DNA from: Calamus simplicifolius
Lineage: Eukaryota; Streptophyta; Magnoliopsida; Arecales; Arecaceae
Assembly: GCA_900491605.1 (NCBI GenBank)
Contig: UESW01004258.1
Location: forward strand, 62,950-126,949
Length of the DNA stretch: 64,000 nucleotides
Direction: 5' to 3'
Part shown: one piece after another, positions 21,991 through 35,123 of the stretch
Layout of the letters: every line of letters begins with the position of its first letter
Numbering within the stretch: the stretch's first letter is position 1
Translations under genes and position numbers: made by a program
Notes under the pieces: model-generated
The model's database searches: none
What the model was told of the DNA's origin: nothing
What the model saw: the letters and a program-made list of their open reading frames with translations, nothing else

Positions 21991-24900
21991 TCTATTTATT
22001 ATGTTGACGTGACTTATTCTTAGTTGGCATCTGCAATCAAATGCTCACCGCTGGAGATTTTTAGGAATACCAGTTTAACGATACATGGTATGCCCACTCT
22101 TGAAAGCCTAACCCCATGCAAATTTATATGGTCCAATGTAAACCCAAATCATTTGAATTAAACTTTGATAAAGAAAAAAAATGATCTTTTTCATATATAG
22201 GTTGGATTATGGATTGCTTAGTGATGTGATTCAACCCTTTGTGTTGTTAATAGTAATTTTTATATAGCTCAATCATGCTCGTACAAAATATATTTTCAAC
22301 ATTCTGTATCTGTTGCTTAACAATTATTTTCAACATAATTTCATTTCTGGGTGCTAAGCATAGGGATTTGATGGTTGAGACAAGTTCCAATTTATATATT
22401 TAAGATTTAATTAGATAATTAATTCACATATTTTTATTATGGGTCTTGTCTTGGTTATTTTTGACCCAATTTCACCTTAAATTTTTGATGGATTGATAAA
22501 ATATTTTTTAAGCTAACCTTGATTTGAAAGGTAATATTTTTGGTTTGATTCACATGACTTAAATTTGAATTCTTTTGATTTGAAGTTTAAGTTGACCTAT
22601 TTAATTAAAAATATATGTGAAGTCTTTGTGCTTTTTTTTTCTTCTTTTGTTTCTTGTGTTCTATCGGTGCATCAACAAATTATATTTTTTTAAAAAAATT
22701 AATAGAGCAATAGATCAACCTACAAAGCCTTCATTACAAACTTAGCTCAAGATAAATCAGCCAGCAATGATCAAGAAGTAAAAATTAGTCATTTAGCCGT
22801 ACCTATATCTAAAGATAGTATAAGAGAAACTAAAGTTTTCTTTATATATATAAAAAAAACCTTCGATACTAAAATTAATAGACATAAAATAATAAAATAT
22901 AATAAAAATAATAAGATAGAAAATGGAGAAGAGAGAACTACCTTCCAGGTATGTTTGGGAGGCCTCGTAGGATTGGATTGGCATGGTATAAAGCCAATCC
23001 GATCATGTGGCCTTAGGTCATCCAGAGGGTGTGACCGATATGGCAATTCTATACTGGTATAGGATGTTGATCAAATGATGAAACATGTAATTTATCAATC
23101 TAAATCAATTCCGTTTTAATCTACACAAACATGGAATTGGGTTGTTAATGCTATCCAAAGTTATACCGTAAATATCCCATTCAATATATTGATGTTTTTT
23201 TTTTTACTAATCTAGTGCGAGTCAACCCAAAATATCATAGCATAAAATTTGCTTCAGCACTAGGGGACACCGGTCGCCCTGCTTCCATATCCAAAACCCT
23301 CATTATAGGCACGGATACCATTACCCAATCAGCAGCCAAGTTGGCTTCGCGATAATATGTCGGATCTGGACTCTCTGAATTCTCTGGAGAGATCAAATAT
23401 CTCGAAGCAGAGATTACTAGACTTGGCTGCTACTGTCGTTGCGAATCATCGAACAATAGTGAGCGAGTCCCCTCAATAAAAGGCTACAGGCATGAAAATT
23501 CGAACCGCATAAGCAATCTATCGATGTTTTGACATAGCTTGGTTCTCTATTTATAGTTATCTAGAGTGGTATTACTATGTCAACCATGAGTTGGAGCATT
23601 TTGATAATGAGTTGTCAAGAATTATTTATTTCAATTCTTGAAGTGAATAAGACGGCTAAAAAGTAATCTGTTACTTTATTTTAGCCAATAAGGTTTTAAC
23701 ACATGCATTCTCATTTTTTTAATTATATAATTATTCCTCACAATTGTCATCATCATCTATTGTTTTTTCTCATAAGGTTATTAACTATAGTAGTTACGTC
23801 ATCTAATACAAAGTGACCAGCTTAATTTTTACTAATAATTTTTTATCAATAAATAAGTTATGATTCCACTAGAGCAGGAATGAACGACGGATGCTCACCA
23901 TGTGTCCTTTTTGTTCAAATATGTATATTATTTTATAAGTAAAATTTTTCTTAAAAGTTTGAAAGAATATATCTAATTGAATAAAAATACAGAATCCTGA
24001 AAAAATGAGGCTAATCCTGCAAAAGTTCATGAGCAAGACATTCAAAATTTGGGGTTGCCTAAGAATTCGGGAGTGATGGGATCTGTCACAAGCCATGACT
24101 TCTAATTTGTATCATGTCCATGTCAAATTTTATAATCAAGTTTTGAGTCTGGCAAAGTTTGATCTAAGTTGATAATCCCTTTTAACCTGGCCCTATTTAT
24201 GGGAGTTTAGATAAGAAATTTTTTAGTTTAGGTATGGATTAAATTTTCTAGCTAAAACTTTAAATGGATCGATTATAAGGCAAAACTTTTGACTCGAAGG
24301 GTTGAATTTTGAGTCAAAACAACTTAAATTAGATTGAGTCACAATGATTTTTTTTTTTTTTTCCTGCAGCCATGAAGGAGGGAGGGGGTTGATTTTTAAT
24401 GATTACTCAAATTATTTTAAAGATTAGTTGAAAATTTATAGAAACTAGACTTGATATGTTAGATTAGATTCATTAAATGTTAAGTCTTGCAAAATTGACT
24501 AGGTTAGAATGGCCTCAATTGGGGTCAAGTTAGATATGGGTCAAGATTTTGTTTACTATTATTCTTATGGCAACCAAAATCTAACTAACCTATTGCCACC
24601 TTTAATTATACTTAATATTCTTATAGTAACACTAATAATGATTAATATAATATTTGTGTAACAATTTCAGAGGTTCCTACCGCATTATACATAAATGTAA
24701 TAGATGTTTAAACAATAATCATCATTTTTCATTCAAAAAAATAATAGTCATTACATTTTTTTTTGGCAACAATAAAGACTATTACATCTACAAATAAAGT
24801 ACCGCAAGTATCAGTGTCAACCAGAATATTTAGATGAAAAAAAAAGCTAAAAGGTCTTCAAGTGAAGTGCAATACGAGTTAAATAATCTACTGTTCGATT

Positions 24901-25323
24901 GCTCTTTCTTAAAGCATATGCATAGAAGAAACACATGGAAGAAAAAAAAGAAGGTGCTTCAAGAAAAGAAAAACTGGATGAACGCATCTGATTTCTCTTG
25001 TCAACCAAGCAGCCAAATTATTAAAATCTTCCTCAAGTATGCATCTTGACTTTGGAGAGTGCTCAACTGCAGTCATTATTTAACCAAGACCTTGATGACT
25101 GCTGTATAACAAAAGCAACAAATATTTTTCATTAACCATCCTATTCAGATAATAGTTTTTCAGAATTTCCAAATTAGTTCAAAAATATAATTTTATTCTG
25201 AAATCAGTGATATAAGAAAATGACTTGTAATTCTAATGTTTTGTTACTTTCATCATAATGGCTATTGATGGTTTAGTTACACCATAAAAGAAAGCTAGTA
25301 ATTTGGTTAATTATTAAAGTATG
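21991..25323. other. AT-rich intergenic stretch, no gene recognised
   Basis: Only short random frames are present. A GC-richer island at about 23250-23510 (GGGGACACCGGTCGCCC, GTCGGATCTGGACTC) may be a fragment of a retroelement or old gene, but no domain is readable. A poly-T run lies at about 24348-24362. Confidence 0.5.
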
Positions 25324-25711
25324 TGTAACGATCCGAGCCCGCTGTATGGATCCATTTGTTACAAAAAGTAAGACAAAATAAAATTTACACCAATTTAAAT
25401 CACCACAGTCCAAAAACAAATTCTATTGGCATTTTTATCTTTTTCTTACTTTCATCCTTCAAAGTTTTCAATGTAGGATTTTTTCACAAGCATCACGCCG
25501 CTCCTTTAAAGGAATAGATTATGCTGCCCATAAAAAAGTCCCACATCAAAAACTTTGAAAAGAGTTGAGTAGTATATCATACAAGCAATAAAAAGATAAA
25601 AATGTCATTAGGATTCATTTTTAGACCGTGATGATCCAAATTGATATGAACTTTGTCCTATCTTATTTTCTTGTAACGAAATGGATCCGTACAATGATCC
25701 GGATCATTATA
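25324..25711. mobile_element. Foldback/MITE-like element with long inverted repeats
   Basis: The left part starts TGTAACGATCCGAGCC and the right part ends GGATCATTATA. The reverse complement of the right ~180 bp aligns with the left ~180 bp through blocks such as ATGGATCCATTTGTTAC / CGGATCCATTTCGTTAC, GATCATCACGG / AATCACCACAG and CATTTTTATCTTTTT in both arms. The whole element can fold into one long hairpin. Target duplication is uncertain. No coding frame. Confidence 0.65.
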
Positions 25712-26148
25712 ATATGCACCAAGGATAGATCGGGCCAAAACAAAGTGAATAAATAGCGGTATGTGGAGGCTGAATGTTGGTATCCTGTACATTCCATGAA
25801 GCAAGAACACCTGGAATTTCTCCTTTTCTAGCAGGAAATTTCCATAACATTATAAATAAGAATTTCATATTAGCTTTAAATAATTAAGCTTTAAAATTTT
25901 GAATGTATTCCTAATTAATCTACCTGCGAGTTGTAAGCATTTAATAAGATGTAACAATTAAGCAAGATCATCATGAAATTTTACGCATACATAATGGAGA
26001 TGGGCCAACTAAATTTATCCGGCCAGTTGGCAGAGAGACTTCTAGCTTGCAACGTATCCTAAGGAGATAACACACAAGCACATCAATAATATCTAAATTT
26101 TCTTGAGGTGAGAAATGGTTGAATGGTTCCGCAACTTATCTTGAAGGA

Positions 26149-26149
<1 letters not shown>

Positions 26150-26181
<32 letters not shown>
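26150..26181 (+). repeat. Poly(A) tract of 32 A
   Basis: An uninterrupted A32 run lies about 75 bp upstream of the candidate F-box gene promoter. It could be the tail of an old retroposon or a simple-sequence tract. No SINE body is recognisable before it. Confidence 0.9.
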
Positions 26182-26182
<1 letters not shown>

Positions 26183-26256
26183 CAATTGTAAATAAAATTT
26201 TCCCCTTGTCCATGCCACCGCAAGATTCGCACCCACAAGCGACGACTCCCGCACAA

Positions 26257-26263
26257 TATAAAA
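26257..26263 (+). promoter_or_regulatory. Candidate TATA box of the F-box gene
   Basis: TATAAAA lies at 26257-26263, followed by a pyrimidine-rich leader with a CT microsatellite (about 26400-26440). That is typical of plant core promoters and 5' UTRs. The distance to the ATG at 27581 implies a long leader. A 5' UTR intron is plausible between a GTGATC donor at 27331 and the pyrimidine-tract CAG acceptor at 27541-27543. Confidence 0.45.
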
Positions 26264-27580
26264 GAAAAGAAAAGAAAAAAAAAAAACAGAGTGTTTTCTC
26301 CTCCTCTCCATTTTCTTTATTTATTTTTCTTTTTGCCGCCTTGCAGCCTTTGCCGCAGTTTTCTCTTGGAAGTTTGGTGCCTTCTCTCCTCCTCCTCCTT
26401 CTCCTCTCTCTCCCCCCTCTCTCTCTCTCTCTCTCTCACGCACTCACTGACGCAGATCAAACGAAGAGTCCCAATTGGAGTTCTAAAACTTCTCTTGTTG
26501 GGTATTTCTTCATATATTCCTTCTCCGTTATTTCTTCTTGGGCTTCTATTTCCTTTTCGTTTTTTCCCCCTTGCCTATAACTGTTTTTTCTCTGTTAAAT
26601 GGAAAAAAAAAAAAAAACGGTGCTTATGAGCCTTCTTTCTTTTGTCTATGCCCATTTTTCCCATTTTTTTTATCATTTGGGTCGTGGACAGTGGCCCAAA
26701 GAAGATTTAATAGTTTTTTTCCGCACTTTCTGTGGGCAAAATTGATTGCTTTTTTGGTGATTGGGATTTAAAGGACGCTTCTTCTTTTGTGTTGGAAGTC
26801 ATGCTCCCTCCCCTGTGGGTCGCCAATTTCTTCATCTTTCTTTCACTCTTTTTTTTGGTCTCCCTTTTTTCGCTTTCCGTGGCAATTTGACTAGAAGATG
26901 CAGCTTTTCGGTGGCAATTTGACTAAAATATGCAATCTTTTTCCCTTCTTCACTAATTCAAACCTACTTCTTCCTTTGCGGTTCCGTGTCTGTGTTTTAA
27001 TCTGTTCGCCCCTACTCTCGTACGAGTAACCAACGATTGAACGGCAAAAGATCTCGTTTAATTTCTTGTCTTTTTTTTTTTTTTTCATTAACAATCTTCG
27101 CTTTGGGTGGTTCTTTTTCTTGATCTCTTGTTCTTTTGGTTTCAGAGAGGTTTGGTTTTGGTCCATCGGTCCATCTATTGCTTAAAATAATCAGTTTTGG
27201 GGGAGTTTTCTTGTCTTACTCACCGAAGATAATTTCTTCCTCTATCTCTATTCAAAATTGAGATCATACCTGTGATGAAATCTTGCATCTCGATTTCGAC
27301 TTCTTGGGCGCTGCTTATTTGATCTGGAAGGTGATCGATCCCTTGAACAATGAGGGTTTTCCATGTCCCTCAAATTTCTCTGTTTTCTTGATTTTTTTTT
27401 AAAAAATCTATTTCTCTTCTTTGCTCTCTGGATTCTAATACAGTTAATCTAGTAGATTGGAATCTAAATTAGCTGCATTTTAAATAGTTTCTATGTTCTA
27501 ATTCTTTATTCTATTTCTCTTATCGATCTGGGTCGTTGGGCAGGGCTACAGGGTGGCTCTTCTCTTCCTGTGTGAAAGAG

Positions 27581-29243
27581 ATGGGCGAATGCAGTGAATT
27601 CAGGGGATGGGAGGAGATGATTCCTGATGCTCTGGGTTTGATCTTTCGAAACCTTTCGTTTCAAGAGATCCTCACTGTGGTCCCCAGGGTCTGCAAAGCT
27701 TGGCGCCGGGTGGCTTCTGGGCCTTACTGCTGGCAAGATATTGACATCGAGGAATGGAGCCAACGGTGTAAGCCGGAGCATTTGGATAGAATGCTTCAGA
27801 TGCTCATTGCCTGGAGTTGTGACTCCTTCCGCCGGCTCAGTGTCTCTGGACTCGCTAGTGATTCCATCTTTTCCTTCATTGCGGACCAGTAAGTAGAATT
27901 CCTCTGAATAAAAAGTATTCCACTTTTTCTTTGTTTCTACAGCTTGATGTTATTGGCTGAACACATCATCAAGGATACATCATGCAAACTCATCTCATCA
28001 AAATTCTATCTTTTCTTGTTAATTGCTTGCTCTCAATGATGCAGCAGTCGTAATCTTAACTTCGGAAAAAAAAAAATCATGATTCTTAATGTATAGATCT
28101 GCATGGATACTTAGAATATGGATGATATTTTAAGATGTAAAACCACTATATTCTCTTATCAAATATTTTTGTTGTTTTAGTTTCACTTCTTCCTCCAATC
28201 TATCTGTTTTAGTTGTCCAAATGTCTGCTGATCTGCAGATCTCCTTTCCATAGTTATAGGAAGCTCAGTTCATGATCATGTGAACAACTACCATGGGTGG
28301 AGTAAAGATTTGTGATAATCTCTTGGAGCTTTTAAGTCAAAGTTTTTACTTATAGCTTTCAATGATGCTCATATGCATTTTGCATCTAATTCCTCTATTA
28401 GGCTCTGCAATTCCTGGTTTGCATCAGACCTAAATGCTGAAGAGAGCCAATCTCTGAACAAACTTTAAAATTTATAAAAAGGATTAGGTCAACATATTGC
28501 AAAGGCCTGATACTTATAATTCTTTTTGATGGTCATTTGTTATGAATCTGTTTTATTCCTTGCTGTTTCTTTTGCATTTTGCAAGTGCTGGTTCCCTTCA
28601 GACCTTAGAGCTGCCATGGAGTGAAATAAGTGACTCCATTGTTGAACTTGTTGCACCAAGACTGTCAAACATTACTTTCTTGGATGTGAGCTACTGTAAA
28701 AAGGTTGGTCCTCGTGCCCTTGAGGCATTTGGCATGCACTGCAAGGCCCTTGTTGGGCTCCGTTGGACGATGCACCCACTGGAGGTGGCAGACAAGGCCT
28801 GCCAAGATGATGAGGCCCATGCCATAGCTTGTACGATGCCCAAGCTTCGCCACCTCGAGATGGCCTACCACCTCCTTACGACTCACGGGGTCCTTGAGAT
28901 CCTCTCACAGTGCAGGGATCTTGAGTACCTGGACGTGAGGGGCTGTTGGGATGTCAAGCTGGATGACAAGTTTTTGAAGGAGAGGCATTCTAATTTGAAG
29001 GTGTTGGGACCTCAAATTGATGACTGCTATGAAAGGACCTTCTGGGATGAGTGCTCAGATTACTCTGATTCCTCAGTGTACTCATGGGATTTCATGGAAG
29101 ATGGGGTTGATGTCTACGAGGGGGAGAGTGATGATGATAATGTTTGGGATGATGAGCAAGGGCTGGAGGGGTTGGAAGTCAGGTTCTATGGTGGTGGGCT
29201 AAATTTTGCTTTTGCTGGATTTGATTGGCCTCCATCTCCATGA
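27581..29243 (+). CDS. FBW2: F-box protein, FBW2-like (two exons)
   Basis: F-box proteins of this type are substrate receptors of SCF ubiquitin ligases, binding SKP1/ASK through the F-box. FBW2 in Arabidopsis is linked to ARGONAUTE1 turnover and ABA responses (from memory). Exon 1 is 27581-27888, donor GTAAGT at 27889. Exon 2 is 28586-29243, acceptor GCAAG ending at 28585. The junction restores a histidine codon (DHAGSLQTL), giving 321 aa. The F-box lies at residues ~10-55 (MIPDALGLIFRNLSFQEIL, VPRVCKAWRRV, GPYCWQDIDIEEW). Leucine-rich repeats with FLDVSYCKKVG and YLDVRGCWDV follow. A very acidic Asp/Glu/Ser tail comes last. The ATG chosen starts MGECSEF, matching the family N-terminus; an upstream in-frame ATG is in the leader. 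No defects seen. Confidence 0.92.
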
Positions 29244-29943
29244 GCATCCTTTGTTTGCTTTTAAAGGACTGCTTACTGCTGCTGCTGCTACTACTATTCT
29301 GCTGGTGCTTTTAGATCCACTAGAACCTACTATAAAAATCCTATTGTATCTTTGCTTTGAAATGTTGAACGGGGCGCATTTGAGTGTCAACTCGAGCGTT
29401 TACATGAAGCAAGTTGATGTGCTTGGACCTCTTTGTTCATTGCTAAGGAAATCTCTAGTGGATAATTATTTGAATTTGTTCAATGAATATTATGAAGTTA
29501 CTTGTATACGAGAAGTTATTTCTGATATAATAGGGTGAGGCAGGCTGGGAATCATTTGTTGAAACAGTTTGATTATTATCCAGAGAGATGATTTAAATGC
29601 AGCCAAGTTATCAGTACTCAGCCTTGTGCTTGCATATTCTTGATTAGAATGCACTGCCTTGAGCACGAGATTGATCTTTTGGGGATGGGGATGTGCCAAC
29701 CTTCGTAAACACAAATATCAGTGCTTAAAAGCGCTTGCAGAGGCATTTAAATCATAATTGAGATGCTGTTTGATTGTTTCTTTAATCTCTACAAGATAAC
29801 TGTGATTCTACAGTTATTTTTTTTTTTTTTTTTCACTACGAGAGTGGTCTTTTAACAATTCATAGTAAGGATAGAGGTTGAGGTAGGCCTAAATTAAGAT
29901 TGACAGAAATAATTAAAAAAAAAATAACTGTTGTAATTTGAGT
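29244..29943. other. 3' UTR of the F-box gene and spacer
   Basis: The 3' UTR of the F-box gene probably occupies the first 300 bp or so; AATATTATGAAG-type AT-rich text near 29485 could serve as a poly(A) signal. A poly-T run lies at 29817-29833. No gene seen on either strand. Confidence 0.45.
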
Positions 29944-30035
29944 GTCGACTTATTCTTGAATAGAGCTGAAGGAAGCAGATTCATGTAGCTGACTATGTAA
30001 TTGGGAAAAGGCTTAGATGAGTTGAGTTGCTTTCT
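29944..30035 (+). mobile_element. Au-SINE-like retroposon fragment, forward orientation
   Basis: GCAGATTCATGTAGCTGACT is followed by GGGAAAAGGCTTAGATGAG and GTTGAGTTG. This is the inverse-oriented counterpart of the block at 4615-4735. The GTAGCYGAC..GGCTTnG pattern with a T/G-rich 3' end matches the conserved tail of Au-type SINEs as I remember it. Confidence 0.55.
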
Positions 30036-33000
30036 TTCACTCCATTGTTCCAATGGATCCCATTAACAGGGTGCTGTTTGTATGAATTGATTGTTATTTT
30101 GTGGCAAGGTTTCTGACATCTGTGGGGTCACAGCCACGAGGAGATTACCTAGATGGTAGGGAAGAGTGTCAGCTGTGGTACCCTTGTGGCCTTGTCCTTT
30201 TGATTTCAGGACTAAGAGTTAACTGTTAGTGTTAATCTGTTTTTTTCTGAGAGAGACAAAAGGCTAGCTGGTTCCGAGTGTTTTTTTTCCCTTTTTGGTC
30301 CTAAAAACTCTCGATGAAAGCAGGATCTTCCACAGTTAGGTAATCGAGTTGGTGCATGCAGGAAAAGGGAGAAAGCCATGCAACTATATGTCAAGAAGTT
30401 TGCACTCAATAATTGCTTCATATAAAGATATATATGTCTTTGGTGGCAGGGCAGCCTTTGGTTGGCTCCACTATTGTCCAATGGCTGGGTGGTTTTTTTT
30501 TTTTTTTTTCCCGTAATGTTTGGATTCAATTTTGAAAGCTTATTTAACTTTCCAGGTTATCATGGGAAGGTTTTTGGGTGGTTTCATTGGTTAACCAGAG
30601 CAATGCTTTTCAAAGTAAACTATGTTTGTATCGCTTGTATCTTCTTAGGCTGGTGAAATGGAAACATGCCTTTAAGCTAAGTATCATATAGTATATGAAT
30701 TACACAGATTCATAGACAATAAATTTTGTTCATCATGGATTCTATAATGTTTTCCTTTATTTTATTTTATGTTTTTTAATACATTGAATGACAAGAGTGT
30801 TCATTCTTATCACTGTAATCCTGAGTGCTTTTCCCCTGCTTCTCTTGGACAACCTGTTAAGAATAACGACTAATAAGATACCACTACTCTAAACTTTATT
30901 TTCTACATCTAGCATGGATAAATTTTTGTTTATATTCGTGGGTGCTATTTATCTTTTTCCTTTTTTTTTTATTGGTAGATCAATTTTCTCAACATATTTT
31001 TCATGCCAGATGGTTGAATAAAAAGCATAGCTACCACTTTTTAGTATTGGGTGAACTAGTAAAATACTACGTAAATATATGTGGTTGTCAAAATTTGACC
31101 ACTCCCATATAAATCATGTGCAAAAGGTTTTCAAAGTTAATTTCCAAGTTGCTCTGTCTAGAAATTCAGTGCCAGTTTATTTGGAATCAACGTTAAAGTA
31201 GATTCAGTGCCAGTATATATAGGATCAATGTTAAAGTAGATTCAGTGCCAGTTTATATGGAATCAACCTTAAAGTAGACACCTGAGTGCATTGTAAAACA
31301 TGTGAAACTGGGCCTGGGTCAGGTCAAGATTATTAGTGAGATGTGTGCAGCCTTGGACATCATTAAAAGAAAAAAAAAGAAAAAAAGCTTCATGGATCCA
31401 CTTCTAACAGCAGTACAGAGGTCTCTCTCTCTCTCTCTCTCTCGCTCGCTCGCTCACTCACTCGGCAGAGCCTATGTGAGGTGGAATCCTGTTCCAATCA
31501 AAGGGTGGGTTGAGTTTTTGAGGCAGTGGGTGTACGGAGTACGGGCTATTATGCTTCACCAGCCAAAAACACTCACAGACAAGCTTTAAGAGAAATCGCA
31601 CTCATTAACTTTGAAATTTCAACCTGCACTGGGGCTCACCACCTGGGCACACGGTTGGTTGGTTGATCATAACTTGCTGCAATTACTTTAGCGTTAGCCT
31701 AGTCTTGAGTGATTTTATGTTATGTTGGAACATACTAATGGACCCCTCCTGCGTCTGTAAACATAAAAACCCTTTTCTTAGTGAGTACATGCATTCTATT
31801 TTAATTCAGTATTATTCGAAAGGGAAGATCTGTTCAAGGATTTTTAAAAGATTTAGATATCTACAATCTCTTTTAAATTCTTGCTTGTCATCTGCTTTCA
31901 ACACCAGATATACAGTTGGTATTCGAATTTGATGTGAAGAATGTGTGGATGTTAAATTTGAAATCCAATTCATCATGAGAACCTTTTGGTGGCATCTCTT
32001 CGTATGTGCAAAAAGAAAATTTATACAAGAAAGCAAAACATGACACTACTTTTCATCTCATTATTGGAGCTTAAAACGTTAAACCCCGACAGAGAATAGC
32101 GAGGGGCATCCTATGACTTGCAAGCTATAACAGCATTGAATCTTTGCATTTTTATTAATCAATTTTCTCCTGCTCTCAATTCAATTCTTGTTTATTAGGC
32201 AGAGTTGGAACAAATTGCGTGCTCAACCACTCGGACTTAGCTGAGTGTGTTAGCACGCTTAAGCTTGGTGAGAAGCGTCCGAACTTATTGTTGCTTGTCT
32301 GCTTCCAAGCTTGAGGAGCTTGGCCTCAGTCAAGGAGCTGTTCATGGGGAGGTTGATCCAGGCGACAGACATACGTCAGAAGCCAAAATAAATGAGCGAG
32401 AGTAAATTTTGTCTGCAGCTCTGCGTGGGTCCCACAAAGGTTGGAGGAGGGGGGGGGAGGAAGAATCTTGGGTACGGGGATGAGAGGTTAACCTTGTCGG
32501 TGATCCACGTGGGTCCGACCGATTCTTTCTTCCCTTGTTGAGGAGCTGGGTGGTGGTTGGTTTGATCCGTTTTCATATATTCGAGTTATGATTTTAAATT
32601 TAAATTTAAATTATTTATTAATCAGATTGAATTGGTTTCATATTATAAAATTAATTTTTGATCCGACAAGTCCTCCGGATCATGTTTGAGATAAATATAA
32701 TCCGAGTTTATCCAAACATATTTAGATTGAGGTTGAAACTGATGGTACCGGATTTACATTTGAATCAAATACTTAGCTATTATATATATATTAATAATTA
32801 ATAATTAAATATAAAATTATTATAAGATTTAAATGAATTTTAAAGAGCCAATATTAATTTAATTTTTTGTAGTTTTATTCAATTAATTGATCATTTTAAG
32901 TATATAAATTAAATTTTTTTTATTATGGTTCTGGCTGTATACATGGGCGATGTCATAAATAAAAAAAGGTTTAAAGGCATAAGGGGTGGCATAAGAATTT

Positions 33001-35123
33001 TTGAACGGATGAATGAGGCTTTGACCCGGTGAGATTGATATAGAATTCAGAAAAAAAAACTTTAAAAAGTACTTTAGTTGAACCCTAAAAATTATGATGT
33101 AAGCATCATAAATAAAAATCTATCAAAATAAATATTTAAATATAATTATGTAAAAATAAATAAAAAAATGCATTTAGTTGTTAAGATAAAAATAAAAATT
33201 AGTTTAAATAAGAATTTATTTAATAAATTAATAAAAATGATTGAAAAAAAATAAAATTTATATATTAGGTTTATTAATTGACCGAATTAATTTTGAGTTA
33301 GCTTATTTTTTTATTGATCCAAATTAGACCTTGATATACGGATTGGTTATAGTTAAAAAATACAAATCTCTAATCCAAAATTTAGATTGTATCTAATTTT
33401 TTGATCTACACTAATTATTGAATCTTTAAATATTAATTAGATTTTATTTAACTAAAATGAGATTAAATTAAGTCGTAAATCAACTTATTACATTTGCAGC
33501 CTTACTTTCATCGGAGTTTGTGTAAAAGAATTCCTCACCCCAAGTCCTCATTTATTGGCAATGCGTATAAAGATGTCATGTTGCATTGTAAATGTTCCTC
33601 TTTCAACCAAAAAAAGTCTGGGTTCGAAACAATACAGCTTTGCATGTAACCAACCGTTGATGTGCACCTTATTTTAACTTTGCCACAAGAATGAAACTTA
33701 GGTACGATGATAATGGTTAGGAAAAAAAAAAAAACAAGCAAAAGAGAGAGAGAAAGAAAATCAGAGGACATGCAAGTAACACACCATACTTAAGTTTCGT
33801 TCTTGTTACAACCAATGTGGACATTATTTTCTTTTTCATTTGATTTTGATTGAACCTTTTCTTACCATAGTATTTATTTTACTAAAAGCTTAAAAATAAT
33901 GATACTAAAAGATTTTTGAACTTATTTTCCTCAAATATTTATCTCTAGGTATTCCATTGACATCAAGACGATGAAAAACAATGGATTCGCAACTTGAGGG
34001 TTAACAGTGAAGTCGGCCCGTTTAACCAGACGCAAAGATTCCACCAGTCATTTATATTTTACACTTGACGTATTTCTTAGCGTTTGTTGCAAACAACCGT
34101 GAGCCTGGAGAGGAACGTAGAGTAATTTCACCTTTATTTCATGATTCAAAACGGACGAAATGAGTTATATCGAAGAGGTCGGTTTGCTTTCAACCAGTTC
34201 AGTCATCCTGCTCGTCGTTTGAAGCAATTGTCTTGTGACGCAAGCTCCGTGCTCAGCAGTTCGCGAGAAGTCAATGGTCAAGCCCTGAATTGCAGTCAAA
34301 AACTGATGTCATCTTCGCACCAAATATTCGCTGCTGGAAGCTGGCATTCTTTGGTACACTTGATCAGCTGGACCATAATTAACCAAGGGGAGGGCCACTC
34401 CAATGTGTATCATGTAGGCCAACTCCATAAGATTCAACATGCCACCTCAAATGTTGAGCCTCCAGCGGCCGCAAGACAATGTTCACCAACATGGGATCTG
34501 GAAATCCATGGTCAGGCTTGCAAACCAGCCAACCCAAGCTGAACGAAATGGGTGTTCAATCTTTTGAGCTTGGTAATTTTTTTATCAACAAGGTCGAATG
34601 AACCTGTTGTCCAGGGCCTGTGTTGCTGCCCTTTTGTGCGAGAAGTGTCAGGTTTGACTTATTCATGAGTTTTATGAGTTGAAAAAGCTCCAACAAGCGT
34701 GTTATTGAGCCAACAAGCCTGGGCTCTTTTGCTATTTACAGATGCTAACTCAGAATGCTACACATCCTTTGAGATAAGACTGAAGGTTCCTCCCTTGGCC
34801 CTTGTTACTTCTTCAGTGTAATGGTGTAAATTTAAATGTATTTTTGCTGAGAAGTATATTCTAACCAACCTGCACAATGCCTTCAAAGAAGCGTGTCAGC
34901 TCGATCCACAGGGTTATATAAATGAAACAGGCAGAGGACAAAGTTTGAACACAGTTATTCAAGTCTGGATGATGGCATAGCTGAACCTGCACTGATTTCT
35001 TTGCAGTTCTGAAGCAAATTATTTGCAAGGTCTTACGCCAGTGAAACCATGTCCCTCTGAATATAAATTGCTTTTAAGAATAGCAATCATTTCATGTTTC
35101 TGATTTTACTATTTCTATTCAAA
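30036..35123. other. Intergenic stretch between the two convergent genes
   Basis: No gene recognised. It contains a three-copy 38-bp tandem repeat (31164-31280), a CT/CGCT microsatellite (about 31421-31462) and a very AT-rich block at 32570-33500 with many TTTAAATTTAAAT-like palindromes. A 133-residue frame at 34141-34542 lies just beyond the minus-strand gene's stop, possibly opposite its 3' UTR, and shows no domain. The region at 32200-32560 is GC-richer but unreadable. Confidence 0.5.
31164..31280 (+). repeat. Three-copy 38-bp tandem repeat
   Basis: ATTCAGTGCCAGT begins at 31164, 31202 and 31240. Each copy runs through GGAATCAACGTTAAAGTAG or a variant. Differences between copies are few, so the array is young. 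Confidence 0.85.

Noticed and set aside
23250..23510. GC-richer island considered as an exon
   Set aside because: No frame stays open with plausible splice sites and no motif is recognisable on either strand.
26119..26771. Frames of 153, 112 and 77 residues upstream of the F-box gene
   Set aside because: Low-complexity lysine, serine and leucine text from poly-A and CT-rich leader DNA. This is the promoter and 5' UTR region.
31340..31600. 95-residue frame over the CT microsatellite
   Set aside because: Mostly simple-sequence translation (SLSLSLSRS); no domain.
34141..34542. 133-residue plus-strand frame
   Set aside because: No recognisable domain, no promoter or splice context. It lies just downstream of the minus-strand gene's stop and may oppose its 3' UTR.
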